64,000 nucleotides of DNA from Schizochytrium sp. TIO01 (lineage: Eukaryota; Sar; Bigyra; Thraustochytrida; Thraustochytriidae), in NCBI GenBank assembly GCA_004764695.1, contig SMSO01000008.1, forward strand, positions 62,001-126,000. Direction: 5' to 3'. The position numbers were made by a program, and so were the translations under genes. Below, piece by piece: positions 42,653-52,622 of this stretch. The notes under the pieces are model-generated. The model was not told the DNA's origin. It ran no database searches and saw only the letters and a program-made list of their open reading frames with translations. Each line of letters opens with the position of its first letter. The stretch's first letter is position 1.

Positions 42653-43315
42653 ATGCTAAAGAGTTGGATAAAACAAAATAATACTCGTAAAGAGGGCAAT
42701 AACAATAAAAGAAGCTTCACTCTGCCCCTCTCAAGCAGCAAACCTGGTGAAGAGGAATACATCCCTCTCGCTCTGGCTAACGCGGGCGGCGGAGACTGCC
42801 TCTTCTTCGCGTACGGCTCGGCGCTGCGGCAGGCCTTCCCAGGGCGCGACAGAGAGCACTTCGAGCCTGCTGCACTGCGGCGCGCGGTGGCCAGTCAGCT
42901 CGAGGAGGAACACTTCGATTTCTACAGGAATGTCGCATCCGCGGATCCTGACTCCTCCTCCTGGGCCCGCGACCTGAAGGACCTCGAGGACATGAAGGCG
43001 CGCGTGCTGCGCCGCTCGTACTGGGGCGACCAGCTGTCTCTGCTGCTCCTGGAGAAGTACTTCGGCGTGCGCAGCGTCGTGATCCGCTTCGATCGGGGCG
43101 AACCTCCTCATGTGGCGCCTTACTCAGGCCTTGGCATGCCTGAGCTGCCTCCTCATGGCTTCGTTGTGCTCTCGCTGCGAGGCCAGCATTATGAAGTAAT
43201 AGTCGGCGAGCAAGGGCAGGCCTGGCACGAATCGAGAACGAGTGCTAAAGACCTGGCCTCTCTCGTACTTCGCAGAGGTTGGATGAACCATCGATTCGAT
43301 ACACAGTCACCTTAG
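42653..43315 (+). CDS. OTU-family cysteine protease (deubiquitinase-like)
   Basis: A 220-residue protein from ATG 42653. The motif GGGDCLFFA (D48, C49) is the catalytic Asp/Cys box of OTU proteases. YWGDQLSLLLLEKYFG at ~123-137 is the usual second conserved helix, and GQHYEVIV (H179) supplies the catalytic His. Length fits a single OTU domain with a short basic N-terminal tail. OTU proteases remove ubiquitin or ubiquitin-like modifiers. Large DNA viruses often encode them to counter host ubiquitin signalling. The gene is markedly GC-rich, unlike the two minus-strand genes beside it, which suggests separate origin. The leader carries AAACCAACAAA, also seen before 43763. Confidence 0.85.
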   Translation: MLKSWIKQNNTRKEGNNNKRSFTLPLSSSKPGEEEYIPLALANAGGGDCLFFAYGSALRQAFPGRDREHFEPAALRRAVASQLEEEHFDFYRNVASADPDSSSWARDLKDLEDMKARVLRRSYWGDQLSLLLLEKYFGVRSVVIRFDRGEPPHVAPYSGLGMPELPPHGFVVLSLRGQHYEVIVGEQGQAWHESRTSAKDLASLVLRRGWMNHRFDTQSP

Positions 43316-43366
43316 TAATTCCAAGCAAAAGCAAAAGCAAAGTCAAGCAAAAGCAAAGCAATTTAG

Positions 43367-43567
43367 TTAGTTGAATCGATAGACAAACACGATAGCACCA
43401 AAGGCGACCAAAGCTAAAATCAGCAAACCTCCGGCAATCAAAGATTCGGTCACTTTAGAACTCTTACTCGCTACCGGATTTGTCACTTCTCCGTAGACTG
43501 TAGGATCACTCGTGGTGGTTGTACTGCTTGCTGCTGCTGCTGCTGCTGTTGTTGTTGAGGATTCCAT
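43367..43567 (-). CDS. Tiny tail-anchored membrane protein
   Basis: A 66-residue protein from ATG 43567. The N terminus is Ser/Thr/Ala-rich with an AAAAAA run from GCA repeats. A single hydrophobic helix (IAGGLLILALVAFGAIVFVY) spans roughly residues 44-63, leaving only a few residues behind it. This is a plausible tail-anchored or type III virion membrane protein. It is convergent with the OTU gene (51-base gap) and divergent from the glycosyltransferase gene. No family recognised. Its size alone leaves some doubt, but the composition is typical of the other membrane proteins here. Confidence 0.6.
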   Translation of the reverse strand: MESSTTTAAAAAASSTTTTSDPTVYGEVTNPVASKSSKVTESLIAGGLLILALVAFGAIVFVYRFN

Positions 43568-43762
43568 CTTTTCTTTACTTTCCTTTTTTTCGGTTTCTTC
43601 TTCTTCTTCTAACTACAAAAGCTAACTGCAAGGGAGAGGAGGTAGTATCCTTTTCTTTTCTATCTCTCTACCTGTATAGACATTTCTTTTTTTCTTGCCA
43701 CAGGGCGACTATTAAAAAAAGCAGAAAGAAGAGAAAAAAAGGTAAAACCAACAAACAAAGAA

Positions 43763-44677
43763 ATGAAGGAAGGCGAAAAGGGAACTTTGCAATTGTTTGC
43801 TTCGCTGCTGCTAGGTCTGGCTGCATCCGTAGGCACGCTCGGTTTTGCTTACTGGCTCATGAGAATGTTCTACCTGCCCGAGGGCGACCAGAATGCAAAT
43901 GTCTTAGATATCGAAGGAAGCCGCGCAGCGATTCCTGCGGATACCGAGGTGCCCATCACCGTCGTGAATTTCCTGCATGACGATTCAGAAGGCGCGCCTT
44001 TCACGAGAAATAGAGCGAGGCAGGAAAGACTCGCTTTGCAATTGGGCGCCTCCCGCGTGGAGCATTATAACATGCAGAGACTGCAAACCTCGCTAGGTGA
44101 GGAAGACGGCCAGAGAGTCGCAGAGTTTATCCAGGACAACCCTCGCGGAGCTGGCTACTGGACCTGGAAACCCATCATCATTGCTGACACTTTGGCTACC
44201 TTGAAAGAAGGCGAGGTGCTCATTTACATGGACTGTGGCTCTTTCGCGCGCAAGCCTCTAAGGGGACTCGCGGATCGCACAGCGGGCTCCTCAACGGGAA
44301 TTGTTGTGATGACCTCTGTTTATCCAGTGGCAAGCACAGTGCGCGCAGATGTGGGAGAGCATGTGAGCGGCCGCAGCGACTTTTGCAAGGTCTGGGCAGA
44401 CCGGCCATCCATCCAGGCAACAATTGTGGTTATCCGAAAGACCCCGGCGAGCGAGGAAATTATCAAGCAGTGGGCCAAACTCGCGGTGAATGATCCGTGG
44501 CTCTTCACGGATAACTTCAAGCCCTGCGGCGCCGGCTTTCTGGAACACAGGCACGACCAGGCAGTTCTGCAGTCGCTTCTGCTGGCTAGAGACGATTCGG
44601 GGAGTTATATGGTACATCCTTCTGAGTTATTGCGAGCTAATGGCTATCATCATCATTATCCGGGGCGAGCCCTCTAA
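43763..44677 (+). CDS. Type II membrane glycosyltransferase-like protein
   Basis: A 304-residue protein from ATG 43763. One N-terminal membrane helix (residues ~9-34) precedes a lumenal-type domain. GAGYWTWKP at ~129-137 and LIYMDCGS at ~153-160 match a pattern seen in glycosyltransferases of large DNA viruses and some eukaryotes, where the Asp near a short hydrophobic strand serves as the nucleotide-sugar/metal site. HRHDQAVLQSLL at ~262-273 is a typical late acceptor-site motif. It probably glycosylates viral surface proteins, of which the Ser/Thr-rich ones nearby are obvious candidates. Its 3' end overlaps the convergent primase-helicase gene by 41 bases. GC-rich like its neighbours on both sides. 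Confidence 0.75.
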   Translation: MKEGEKGTLQLFASLLLGLAASVGTLGFAYWLMRMFYLPEGDQNANVLDIEGSRAAIPADTEVPITVVNFLHDDSEGAPFTRNRARQERLALQLGASRVEHYNMQRLQTSLGEEDGQRVAEFIQDNPRGAGYWTWKPIIIADTLATLKEGEVLIYMDCGSFARKPLRGLADRTAGSSTGIVVMTSVYPVASTVRADVGEHVSGRSDFCKVWADRPSIQATIVVIRKTPASEEIIKQWAKLAVNDPWLFTDNFKPCGAGFLEHRHDQAVLQSLLLARDDSGSYMVHPSELLRANGYHHHYPGRAL

Positions 44678-47600
44678 ATTCATCTATGCGTGTGGAAAAC
44701 ACGTGGATCAGATTGCTCTTCTGGGCATCAATGTAGCCCTGCATGACCTTGGACTGCCGCTGTACGTAAGAAAAGCCGTCCTGTCCACCGGCTGTATGGG
44801 TGACCGGCTCAAACAGGGTGGGAATGGCTAGGTCCCACATATTTTTTCTCTCTTCGACCTTTTTCTTAATCGAGCCCTTGTACGTGTTTGCAAAGAAACG
44901 GTTCTTGGATTTTTGCTCTTCGCACAGTCCGCGCAGGTCGGAGAGCACTTCCTGGATTTCCTGCTGGCCTCCGTGGAGATTTAGAAATGGGGTGCACTTG
45001 GCGTCTTCGGCAATCCACTGGTTTACAATCTCCGAGGCTTTGTGGTAGATGGAAAGGCGGCCCTTCTCGAGACGCTCGGCCCGCTCGCGCTCCACCAAAG
45101 AGCCCATGAGCAGCTTCGCAATCGTGCGAGAAGGCACATCAAAGGTGGCGACCTTGCAGCCCGGATGCTGCGTGCATACCCCTGCTTGCTGCTTGCTGAG
45201 CGGCACACCCAGGACCTCCCGCAGCACGCGCCGAGTTACAGCAAGCTTCCAGGGATTTTCGGGATCGGCCTTGACCACTTCCTTGAAGACCAAATCGAAT
45301 TCCTCGCACAATCTATGCAAGTGAAACACAGCTACGTCGCTTCTTTCTTTAGGACAGCTGTGCACTTCGACCTTGTCCAAATTAATCGCCTTGCTGATTA
45401 CATGATGATGCGGCAGCGGCACAGCAGGAATGGCAGCAGCACCAACAGCACCAGCGGCATTGCCACCTTCGTCCAATTCTAATGCCGCCATTGCTATCTG
45501 TTCTTCTTCTTCTTCTTCTTCCTCCTGCGACGGCTGCTGAGTAAACAATTCCTCCTGCTGGGTAAAGAAATCGTCATCATAATTCTCCTGCTGCTCTTGC
45601 TGCTCTTGCTGCTGCGGGGGCTGCGGGGGCTCTTGCTGCTGTAGTATGGGATCCTCCTCAGTACCGGCGGCTTCTTCGTCTTGCTCGATTTCTCTAAAGG
45701 CCTCTGGGGGGCTGCCGAGCACCTCCAGGTAATCGATGAGCACGCGGCGCTTCTTCTTGACTTGGTCGTAGTTCTCGTGCCAGATCTGCACACCCTCGAG
45801 CTCCTGGCCTCGCTGAAGATACTCTACAGGGTTCGTAGGAATCGAGGCCTCATTAGCTTTGAGCTGCAGGTCTTCCTTGGTGGAAAGCAACAAATTGGCG
45901 AGCATTTGAATCTTCCGCATACCTCCTAGCTGTTCCGTGTGCCTTAGCAGCTCCTCGGCCGCGTCAGGGTCATTCAAGCCCTTGTAGAAGTAGCGCGCCA
46001 ACTCGAGAGAAGTCTTGTAGCCCCGAGAAATAATAGTGTCGTCCTCTGGATGCTCCCTGACGTGCTCCAGATAACCAGCCACTTCCGAGCTGCGGGAATG
46101 TTCGGTGATGTTCATGTAGCGCCCAAAACGGAACTGGGTAGACACCTCGCGGTCATAGGAAGAATCGGTGTCGGTCTGCACGAACATGCGCGCCTGCCGA
46201 GGGTCAATATAGTTGCTGAGGATTTGCATGAGGAAAGTGCGAAGGTAATCCGCATTTGACAGTCTCTTCTGGTAACGCACTCGCTCCAAGACAAAGGAAG
46301 TCATTGAGCCCGCGTAATTCCTTGTGGTCTTGGCGCCCCGCGGGAGAGGCGGAGGCGCCTCACACTCGGGAATCCCAAAGCCCCCTGAATTGATCTCGAC
46401 CATTTCAACAGAGCCCAAACCGTCGGTCTCGTGAACAGTGATGTTCGTGTGCAAGTAAATGGACACGCGCCCACTGCGGGGAGCGCGCACACGCGCTAGC
46501 AGCTGCATGACGTTGCGCGGCGTCACCTCCTGGCTCCCAATAAACACCATGGTCTCCTCAAAGTGATTCGCACTGTAATCGAGCCCTGCTCCCAGCACTG
46601 AATTCACAATCAAGACGCGGTAGTTCTCCCAGGATTTTGTATCCACCATAGACTCCTTCGTCTTCTCCGTGTCGTCTCCTGTGATGGCCTTGACGGCATA
46701 AACATCACTGACGTCCTGGAAGCCCAGCCGAACGTGCACAAACTCGACGAACCAGGCCTCAAGGGCGCGGCATTGGTGCTTGCCAGGGCACACAATGAAG
46801 AGGTTCTTACCTTCCCTGAGGACCGTTTCAGCGCGCTGGAACCACTGGCACATGTAAGGCATGAGGCAGTACACACGCATGTAGGGAGAGAGCCGGTTAA
46901 TGTGCACGCGAAAGTAGTTCTGCTGCCGCGGAGGCCGCAGGCTCTCAATCCACTGCGCGGCTGTGTCGTCCATGTCTGCGTCAGAGAAAATCACCACTTT
47001 GGCCTTGCGGATCAGCTCAATCATGATATAAAGCGTCACTTCTCTGTGCTCGCTGAGCGTTTCACTCACGACGTGGCTCATCAGAGAGGTAAATTCGTCC
47101 AGGACCACCACGTCGTACTCCAGCCTGCCAATCATCGCGCGCTCGACAGTTCCGTCCTCCAGCACGACCGCCTCCGGAGTGAAGATATGGCGCAGCGAGT
47201 CAAGTTGAATCGAGAGGCGGGGCTCCGTCAGGGCCGCGCGGTCGATGCGGCCATCCTTGCGGTAGTTCACCAGGCCCAGGCGGCTAGCCAGCGCAGCGGC
47301 CAGCATGCGGCGAAAGCTGATGGACAAGACAGAGGCCTCTTCGGGAAGCTCCTCGATGACCTTGGCGATTAACTCCGTCTTGCCTGTGCCCATGGAGCTC
47401 CAGAGGACCAGTGTGGAGGGCCCCAGCAGCGGGCTGGTCGGCTCACCACCCCTGCGTTGCGGGCCGAAGATCTGCGAGAGGTCGGCAATGTCGTGAAAGC
47501 GCCGCTCCTCCAGGGGCTCCAGTCTGTAAATGTGGTGGTAAGGCGCAAACTTGCGCAGCGCGCCGATGCCCATGGCCACCTTAGACACCGGCATCTGAGC

Positions 47601-49640
47601 AGGCCTCACGACAGTTTCGTTTTCCAGCCTTTCAACCTGCTGGGCCAGCATGCTGCTCCTCGCGGGGTCTGTGTCTGGCACCAAAAAGCTGTTGTTCTTC
47701 GAGGCGTGGAAGGTGAAGGAGCGCTTGCTGCCGCACTTGAAGCAGTAGAGCTCGAGGTCCATGGATGCAGTGAGGGTCAGTTTGTGCATGTTCGTGTTAT
47801 TCTCACTCTGGCAGAACAAACAGAAACGAAAGCCGGTTTCTACGCAGTAGAAACGCACGATGGCGCACATGCCCACGCCTCCCTCGAGCCCGTGGAAAGC
47901 AACATTCGGCGCGTAGTCCACTTTACCGTCGGCCTTGACCGCTTCCAGGATCCCCTTGAGGCTCCGGAGAAGATAGTTGCGCAGGTACCTAGCTTTGTTC
48001 AGACGAACAAAGTTGCCTGCGACCACGCGGGCCAGCATGAGGTTCTCCAGGTTCCCCACACCCTGCATATTGTCCTCGTCAACTCCGGTGTGCTCGTTTC
48101 GCAACTGGAAGAGGGCCTGCCAGATGTGCGCCTTCTGCGGGTCGCCGCGGCCCCCGTTCGACTCCCAGACCAATGCGTTCATATTTTTAATGATTCGTCT
48201 GGCCGGCGGGCAGTAGCCGATCTCGTTTACATTATTGCAGCATTTGCGAATGTACTCAAACCCGGTTTTCTTCGCTTCGTCGGGCACCTTGATCACGCGC
48301 GGGTTTGAACAGAGCTGCGGGTAAAAATGCACTACGCTGTGGTGCCAGGGGCGTTGCAAGTCACCCGACCGGACGGGCTTGAGAAAGCGGAGGTAATCCT
48401 TGGCCTTGGCGCCCTGCAGCTTCTGCCGCACCACTTGGAAGCCATCATCAGCCTTGGCGCACCCTGGAAGACGGAACTCGCGTTTACCTTTCGAGTAAAT
48501 CACAACGTCCATCAGGCAGCCCAGCTTGAAGATACTCCAAGGATTAGAAGCAGAAGCAGCAGAAGAAGAAGCAGAAGTAGCAGTAGCAGAAGCAGGATTA
48601 TTGATCCTCTTGTACTTGCGGAAGTGGAAGCACCGCCGGAAGGTCTCAAGGTGGCCGTGGCAGATCCCTGAAGTCTCAGCGGGAACGGCGATTTCTCTGG
48701 TCACGATCTTGAGCATCATAGCAGTAATCACCGCGGCGGCCTGTCGCAGGACCTCGCGGTTGGGGAAGCCCGCCTCGCACCCCACAATGGCGTGAAAGGA
48801 GATCTTGGGCTCCTTCGCATAGTACTGGGGCCGGTTGCTCTCCAGGATGAGGAAATCGTCTGCGGCCAGCTGCAGAGGGGCTCCGTCTCGATCAGTCATC
48901 GTCTCGTTCATGATCATCACGGCAAGGCGGCAGAGCGTGGTGACAGAAATGCGAATATCCTCGTAGCTAAGTGGCAGGTCATCCCTCAGAGAGCGCACGC
49001 GCATGTCCTCTGAATCAACGTCTACGTCAATATCAAAGTGCATCTTGCACGCTTCGTAAGACTGGATGATCTCATTGTAGTTCCGCAGAAAGGGCGGCGT
49101 GCTGGCTACAACCAGGCAAAGGTCGCGCGGGCCCAGCAGCGGCATGAAGCGGTGCGCAACGTGGTTCCCTATAAATCCGTTCACCGCAAGGAAAAGCACG
49201 TGCGTGTCTCTGCGCGCGTCATACTCTTCTTCGCCGTAAGCGGAGTGCAGCTTGTAGTACCGCCGGAGCTCCGCAAGTTTGGTCTTGACCCTGGAAATAA
49301 GCGTGGCGTCTGTATCTGCGAGACCTCTGTCGCTGTCTTCCACCGGGAAACGCGCCAAAATCATCGACAGGTCCCCCTGCTCGCTCATCTTGCCGGGCAG
49401 GGACCGCAGGCGCGCGTCGTTCATCGAGTCGAAGGAACTCACAAGCTCGCGAAGGGCGTACACAGAAGCATTCTGGCGCCGCTTGAGCTTAGGAAGGGGC
49501 CACGAAACCAGCGTGCTATCGCAAGCCCTTTCCATATCGCTAAAACCAAAGGCCTGGTCAATGGAAATGCTCTTGATCGCATCATTGATCCGAAGAGCGC
49601 GGTCAATGCGCCTTTGCTCACGCTCAGCCTCAGTGATCAT
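44637..49640 (-). CDS. Herpes-type primase fused to UL9-like origin-binding helicase
   Basis: A 1667-residue protein from ATG 49640. The N-terminal half is an archaeo-eukaryotic primase of the herpes/NCLDV type: HFDIDVDVD (~201-209) holds the metal-binding acidic residues, KISFHAIV (~279-286) the conserved His, and VVIYSKGKREFRLPG (~379-393) the third motif. A zinc ribbon follows with CLFC (607-610) and CFKC (633-636). The C-terminal half is a superfamily 2 helicase like herpes UL9: Walker A GTGKT (751-755), IQLDSLRHI (~811), Walker B LDEF (847-850) and the late motif QLLARVRAPRSG (~1090). A Gln/Glu-rich low-complexity segment lies near 1400. Primase joined to origin-binding helicase is known in some nucleocytoviruses. 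Role: priming and origin unwinding at viral replication forks. All key residues appear intact. Confidence 0.88.
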   Translation of the reverse strand: MITEAEREQRRIDRALRINDAIKSISIDQAFGFSDMERACDSTLVSWPLPKLKRRQNASVYALRELVSSFDSMNDARLRSLPGKMSEQGDLSMILARFPVEDSDRGLADTDATLISRVKTKLAELRRYYKLHSAYGEEEYDARRDTHVLFLAVNGFIGNHVAHRFMPLLGPRDLCLVVASTPPFLRNYNEIIQSYEACKMHFDIDVDVDSEDMRVRSLRDDLPLSYEDIRISVTTLCRLAVMIMNETMTDRDGAPLQLAADDFLILESNRPQYYAKEPKISFHAIVGCEAGFPNREVLRQAAAVITAMMLKIVTREIAVPAETSGICHGHLETFRRCFHFRKYKRINNPASATATSASSSAASASNPWSIFKLGCLMDVVIYSKGKREFRLPGCAKADDGFQVVRQKLQGAKAKDYLRFLKPVRSGDLQRPWHHSVVHFYPQLCSNPRVIKVPDEAKKTGFEYIRKCCNNVNEIGYCPPARRIIKNMNALVWESNGGRGDPQKAHIWQALFQLRNEHTGVDEDNMQGVGNLENLMLARVVAGNFVRLNKARYLRNYLLRSLKGILEAVKADGKVDYAPNVAFHGLEGGVGMCAIVRFYCVETGFRFCLFCQSENNTNMHKLTLTASMDLELYCFKCGSKRSFTFHASKNNSFLVPDTDPARSSMLAQQVERLENETVVRPAQMPVSKVAMGIGALRKFAPYHHIYRLEPLEERRFHDIADLSQIFGPQRRGGEPTSPLLGPSTLVLWSSMGTGKTELIAKVIEELPEEASVLSISFRRMLAAALASRLGLVNYRKDGRIDRAALTEPRLSIQLDSLRHIFTPEAVVLEDGTVERAMIGRLEYDVVVLDEFTSLMSHVVSETLSEHREVTLYIMIELIRKAKVVIFSDADMDDTAAQWIESLRPPRQQNYFRVHINRLSPYMRVYCLMPYMCQWFQRAETVLREGKNLFIVCPGKHQCRALEAWFVEFVHVRLGFQDVSDVYAVKAITGDDTEKTKESMVDTKSWENYRVLIVNSVLGAGLDYSANHFEETMVFIGSQEVTPRNVMQLLARVRAPRSGRVSIYLHTNITVHETDGLGSVEMVEINSGGFGIPECEAPPPLPRGAKTTRNYAGSMTSFVLERVRYQKRLSNADYLRTFLMQILSNYIDPRQARMFVQTDTDSSYDREVSTQFRFGRYMNITEHSRSSEVAGYLEHVREHPEDDTIISRGYKTSLELARYFYKGLNDPDAAEELLRHTEQLGGMRKIQMLANLLLSTKEDLQLKANEASIPTNPVEYLQRGQELEGVQIWHENYDQVKKKRRVLIDYLEVLGSPPEAFREIEQDEEAAGTEEDPILQQQEPPQPPQQQEQQEQQENYDDDFFTQQEELFTQQPSQEEEEEEEEQIAMAALELDEGGNAAGAVGAAAIPAVPLPHHHVISKAINLDKVEVHSCPKERSDVAVFHLHRLCEEFDLVFKEVVKADPENPWKLAVTRRVLREVLGVPLSKQQAGVCTQHPGCKVATFDVPSRTIAKLLMGSLVERERAERLEKGRLSIYHKASEIVNQWIAEDAKCTPFLNLHGGQQEIQEVLSDLRGLCEEQKSKNRFFANTYKGSIKKKVEERKNMWDLAIPTLFEPVTHTAGGQDGFSYVQRQSKVMQGYIDAQKSNLIHVFSTRIDEFRGLAPDNDDDSH

Positions 49641-50334
49641 CAGGAGGGGAGTTTTTTTTTCTTCTTGTTGTTTGTTTTTTTCTTCAATAAAATTTAGTCT
49701 TCCTCTTATAATGTATTACCTTGTTTGAACGACTCAAGCTTTTTTGATCATCCAACTCAATCTTGATTTTAGTCTTGCTTCTTGTTTTTTTAAATTTCGC
49801 AATGGCTTCTTGCGTGTAAATCCAAAGGCAAAATCTAACCACGAATCGACCTTTGTTGAAATATGCCTATATAGGAGGGCTCCTCTCTAACCGTCTAACC
49901 TGACGAGGTCTTCCAACAACTGGAATTATTGTACTTCCATTTGTACCAATTTTTGTAAGTTTGAAATTGCGGTTTGTTAAGGGAAATTGTAGTTTATGAT
50001 AGTTGTACCATAGTCCTAGGTAAGATTCCTTTAAATATACACCACCCCGCAAAACTTTGTACTTCCATTTGCTCCAAGGGTCTGGAGCTTTTGGTAGACC
50101 AGATCGACCAAACAGTTTGCCATAGTTTTTGCGCGGCCAGGAACAGAGCTCTTCATGAAGAGCGATTCAGAAAAACGAGAAGGAAATCGGATAACTCCAG
50201 ACTTTTTGATCTTTTGGGCTTCTCCAGATCCCAAACCAGAAATCCAGAGCTCTTTAGCATCACATTTTCCTTTCAAGATACTTTCACGAGTTCTCGCATC
50301 CAGACATAAGAAAGAAATAGTACGTATAGAAACA
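49641..50334. other. 694-base divergent intergenic region
   Basis: Lies between the start of the primase-helicase (minus) and of the first antirepressor-like gene (plus). It contains a repeated word TGTACTTCCATTTG at 49932 and 50058, and a perfect 16-base palindrome GCTCTTCATGAAGAGC near 50148-50163. The plus-strand frame is open from ATG 50155 into the next gene, but the first 60 residues are not shared with the paralogue, so I regard them as leader. Being next to an origin-binding helicase gene, the region deserves attention as a possible replication origin, but nothing proves it. Confidence 0.4.
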
Positions 50335-51270
50335 ATGAGCGGAGATAAGCAAGAAGTTCAAGACATTGAGCAAGTGCAGCAGGTTTACTCCAAGTATGGA
50401 AACCTCTCTCCTGCCATGAGGCGCCTAGTGCTCAACGATCCCATGGTGAAGAACGCTTCGCCACACCTGCTGGATATCTGGCACTACACCAATCGCTTCA
50501 TCGGAGCGGCAGGTTTCGTCTACCACGCAGCCCAAGTAGCACGCATGTGCGGACTGGCCTATACTACTAAGTTTGATCGCGCAGTATTCCGCAGTCGCTA
50601 CCTTGAAGTTTACGGTGAGAAGGAGGTAGACTGGGATTATGTCAAGAAATCGGAGATTTTTAAACCCCCCATCGGTGAAAAATCCAGACTCGGTAACTTT
50701 GAAAACTCCATAGTACTAACAGTGCCTGGGTCCACCACCGGAGAGACTGTGACAATTTCCCCGGGTACCAATTTGACCAAGTTTCCTATGCTAACCGAGA
50801 AGTTCGCTCGCCGCCTGATCCTTTCTTCAAATGGACAAATTGGGCGCCTCTATCGCGAGTTTATGATCGTCTTCTGGTCTGCCATTGCTATGATCAGAGA
50901 AGAGCCCATGACTGTAGCAAAGGTCATCCAAGATGCAGATGAAGAAATTGAGGAAATCATTCAGGATACCGTGCTCGAGCCCATTCCGGTGAACAAACAC
51001 AATGAAATTCGCGATAAAATCGCAGATAGATACAATGGAAAAATTGAAAGTGTTAACGATGCAGGCATTGTAGACGTAGAAACGAAAGACGAAGTCATCG
51101 AAGTGAAGCCCGTGGAAGATTGGTCTCATGGGATTGGGCAGGTATTTGGTTACGGAGAAGCAACAGGAAAGAGAAAGCGTTTGGTGCTTTTCGGTGAGAA
51201 AGAGCCCAATCCCATTTGTAAAAAGGTGTGCGACAAATTGGGAATCTCCCTTGAAATTCTTAAAGAGTAA
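50335..51270 (+). CDS. Antirepressor/MSV199-like protein with PD-(D/E)XK nuclease tail
   Basis: Start at ATG 50335 (MSGDKQEVQD), chosen because the paralogue at 51472 begins at the same point and the two leaders just before it agree. Length 311 residues. Residues ~10-175 form an N-terminal domain shared with that paralogue, with WHYTNRFIGA, DWDYVKKSEIF, GETVTISPG and MLTEKFARRLIL. Its style resembles MSV199/KilA-N/antirepressor DNA-binding domains of large DNA viruses. The C-terminal third is a nuclease-like fold: D247, IEVK (E256, K258), W.HG.GQ...Y (Q269, Y273), then a strand ending in LFGE. The same tail occurs in the 56749 gene. The protein probably binds and cuts DNA. No break is seen. 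Confidence 0.7.
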   Translation: MSGDKQEVQDIEQVQQVYSKYGNLSPAMRRLVLNDPMVKNASPHLLDIWHYTNRFIGAAGFVYHAAQVARMCGLAYTTKFDRAVFRSRYLEVYGEKEVDWDYVKKSEIFKPPIGEKSRLGNFENSIVLTVPGSTTGETVTISPGTNLTKFPMLTEKFARRLILSSNGQIGRLYREFMIVFWSAIAMIREEPMTVAKVIQDADEEIEEIIQDTVLEPIPVNKHNEIRDKIADRYNGKIESVNDAGIVDVETKDEVIEVKPVEDWSHGIGQVFGYGEATGKRKRLVLFGEKEPNPICKKVCDKLGISLEILKE

Positions 51271-51471
51271 AATCAATTAAAAAGAAATTTAAAAGAAAAG
51301 AAGAATAAATCCATCTGAGTTTTTTCTCCTCCTGATCTCAAGTCAGAAAATCAGGAATCCTTTGCCATTTTTTTCTTTTAAAGCATCTTTAAAAAGTTTT
51401 TTTGTCTTTTGAGAAAACAAAGAAAACGAGAAGAAGAAAGAAAACAATACGTACGTACTTAGCTAAGAACA

Positions 51472-52622
51472 ATGAGCGGAGTTCAAGACATTGAGCAAGT
51501 GCAGCAGGTGTATACAAAGTATGCAAACCTCACTGAGGCCATGCAGCGCTTAGTACTCAATGACCCCACGGTGAAGAACGCTTCGGCGCGCCTGCTGGAC
51601 ATCTGGCACTACACCAATCGCTTCATCGGAGCGACAGGCTTTGTCTACCACGCAGCCCAAGTAGCACGCATGTGCGGACTGGCATACAATGTTAATCATG
51701 ATCGCGTTCACTTCAAAGAGAGGTACCTCGAAGTTTATGGCGTGAAAGAGGTAGATTGGAAGTTTGTCAAGAAGTCGGAGGTTTTTTCGGACCCTTTCGG
51801 TGAAAACTCTAAAATGCCAATGCTGGTACTATTGAAAACTCTATAGTATTACCAGTGCCCGGGTCGACCACCGGCGAAACTGTGACAATTTCTCCGGGAG
51901 GGAATGCGGCGAAGTTCCCCATGCTTACTGAGAAGTTCGCTCGCCGCTTGATTTTGCGTTGCGGTCAGAAAGGCTTAGATAAGGACTATGCTGAGTTCCT
52001 CCTTGCCATGAATGATATTGTGGTGAAGGTTGCTACTGGTCAGTACGTGCAATCCGAAGAAGAGCAGGATCAGCAGCCTCGGGGTACCAAGCGACCTGCT
52101 ACCTGGCAGGAGGAACTGGAGTACCAGGAGCGTATGGAGGAGCTCAAATTAAAGAAAGCTCGTCGAGATGCCGAAGAAGCCCAGTTGAGGCAGATTCAGG
52201 CGGAGAATTTCTTCAAAATGATGGCTGCCTATGGAGGTGACGAGTCTGACCGCGACAAGATCCACCGCATGGATTACCAACGCAATATCGTTTTCTCCAT
52301 TGGTGATTCCTTGCTTCAGGATATCAGGGGAGGTCACTCACAAATGCAGAGTGGCCAGCCTGTGCACACCATTATGGACGCCGAGCCTGCACAAAGAGAA
52401 ATTACCATTTCCGAAGTTGCTTTGCGATTGCTGGGACGCCCTGCACGCGACAAGGAACTTCCCAAGTTTGGAATGGCTGTGAGCAAACTCTATTTTGCTA
52501 AGTACGGCACCAAGCCTCCCAAGCGCAACCAGTTCGTGGATGGTGCACCTCGCCAAGACAATTCTTATACTACTAAGGACCTTGACCTTCTTGAGCAAGG
52601 CATCCATCAGTGTATCCAATAA
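51472..52622 (+). pseudogene. Frameshifted antirepressor-like paralogue with a different C terminus
   Basis: ATG 51472 opens a frame that ends at 51846 after ENSKMPMLVLLKTL. A frame shifted by one base continues to 52622, and homology to the 50335 product resumes at once (ENSIV, then PGSTTGETVTISPG). The shift falls near an AAAA run at about 51811-51815. The first part matches residues 1-115 and the second matches 120-165 of the intact copy. After that the proteins diverge. This one has a coiled coil (EELEYQERMEELKLKKARRD) and a C-terminal domain with SEVALRLLG, LPKFGMAVSKLY and LDLLEQGI, typical of viral/phage antirepressor C termini. It is either a lesion, a sequencing indel or programmed frameshifting at the A run. 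The stop overlaps an AATAAA signal. Confidence 0.7.

Noticed and set aside
45042-49697. Plus-strand frames of up to 283 codons antisense to the primase-helicase
   Set aside because: The opposite strand encodes intact primase and helicase motifs throughout. High GC makes long antisense frames likely.
50155-50334. 60-residue N-terminal extension of the first antirepressor-like gene
   Set aside because: The paralogue lacks it and the two genes agree from MSG onward, with similar bases just before that ATG.
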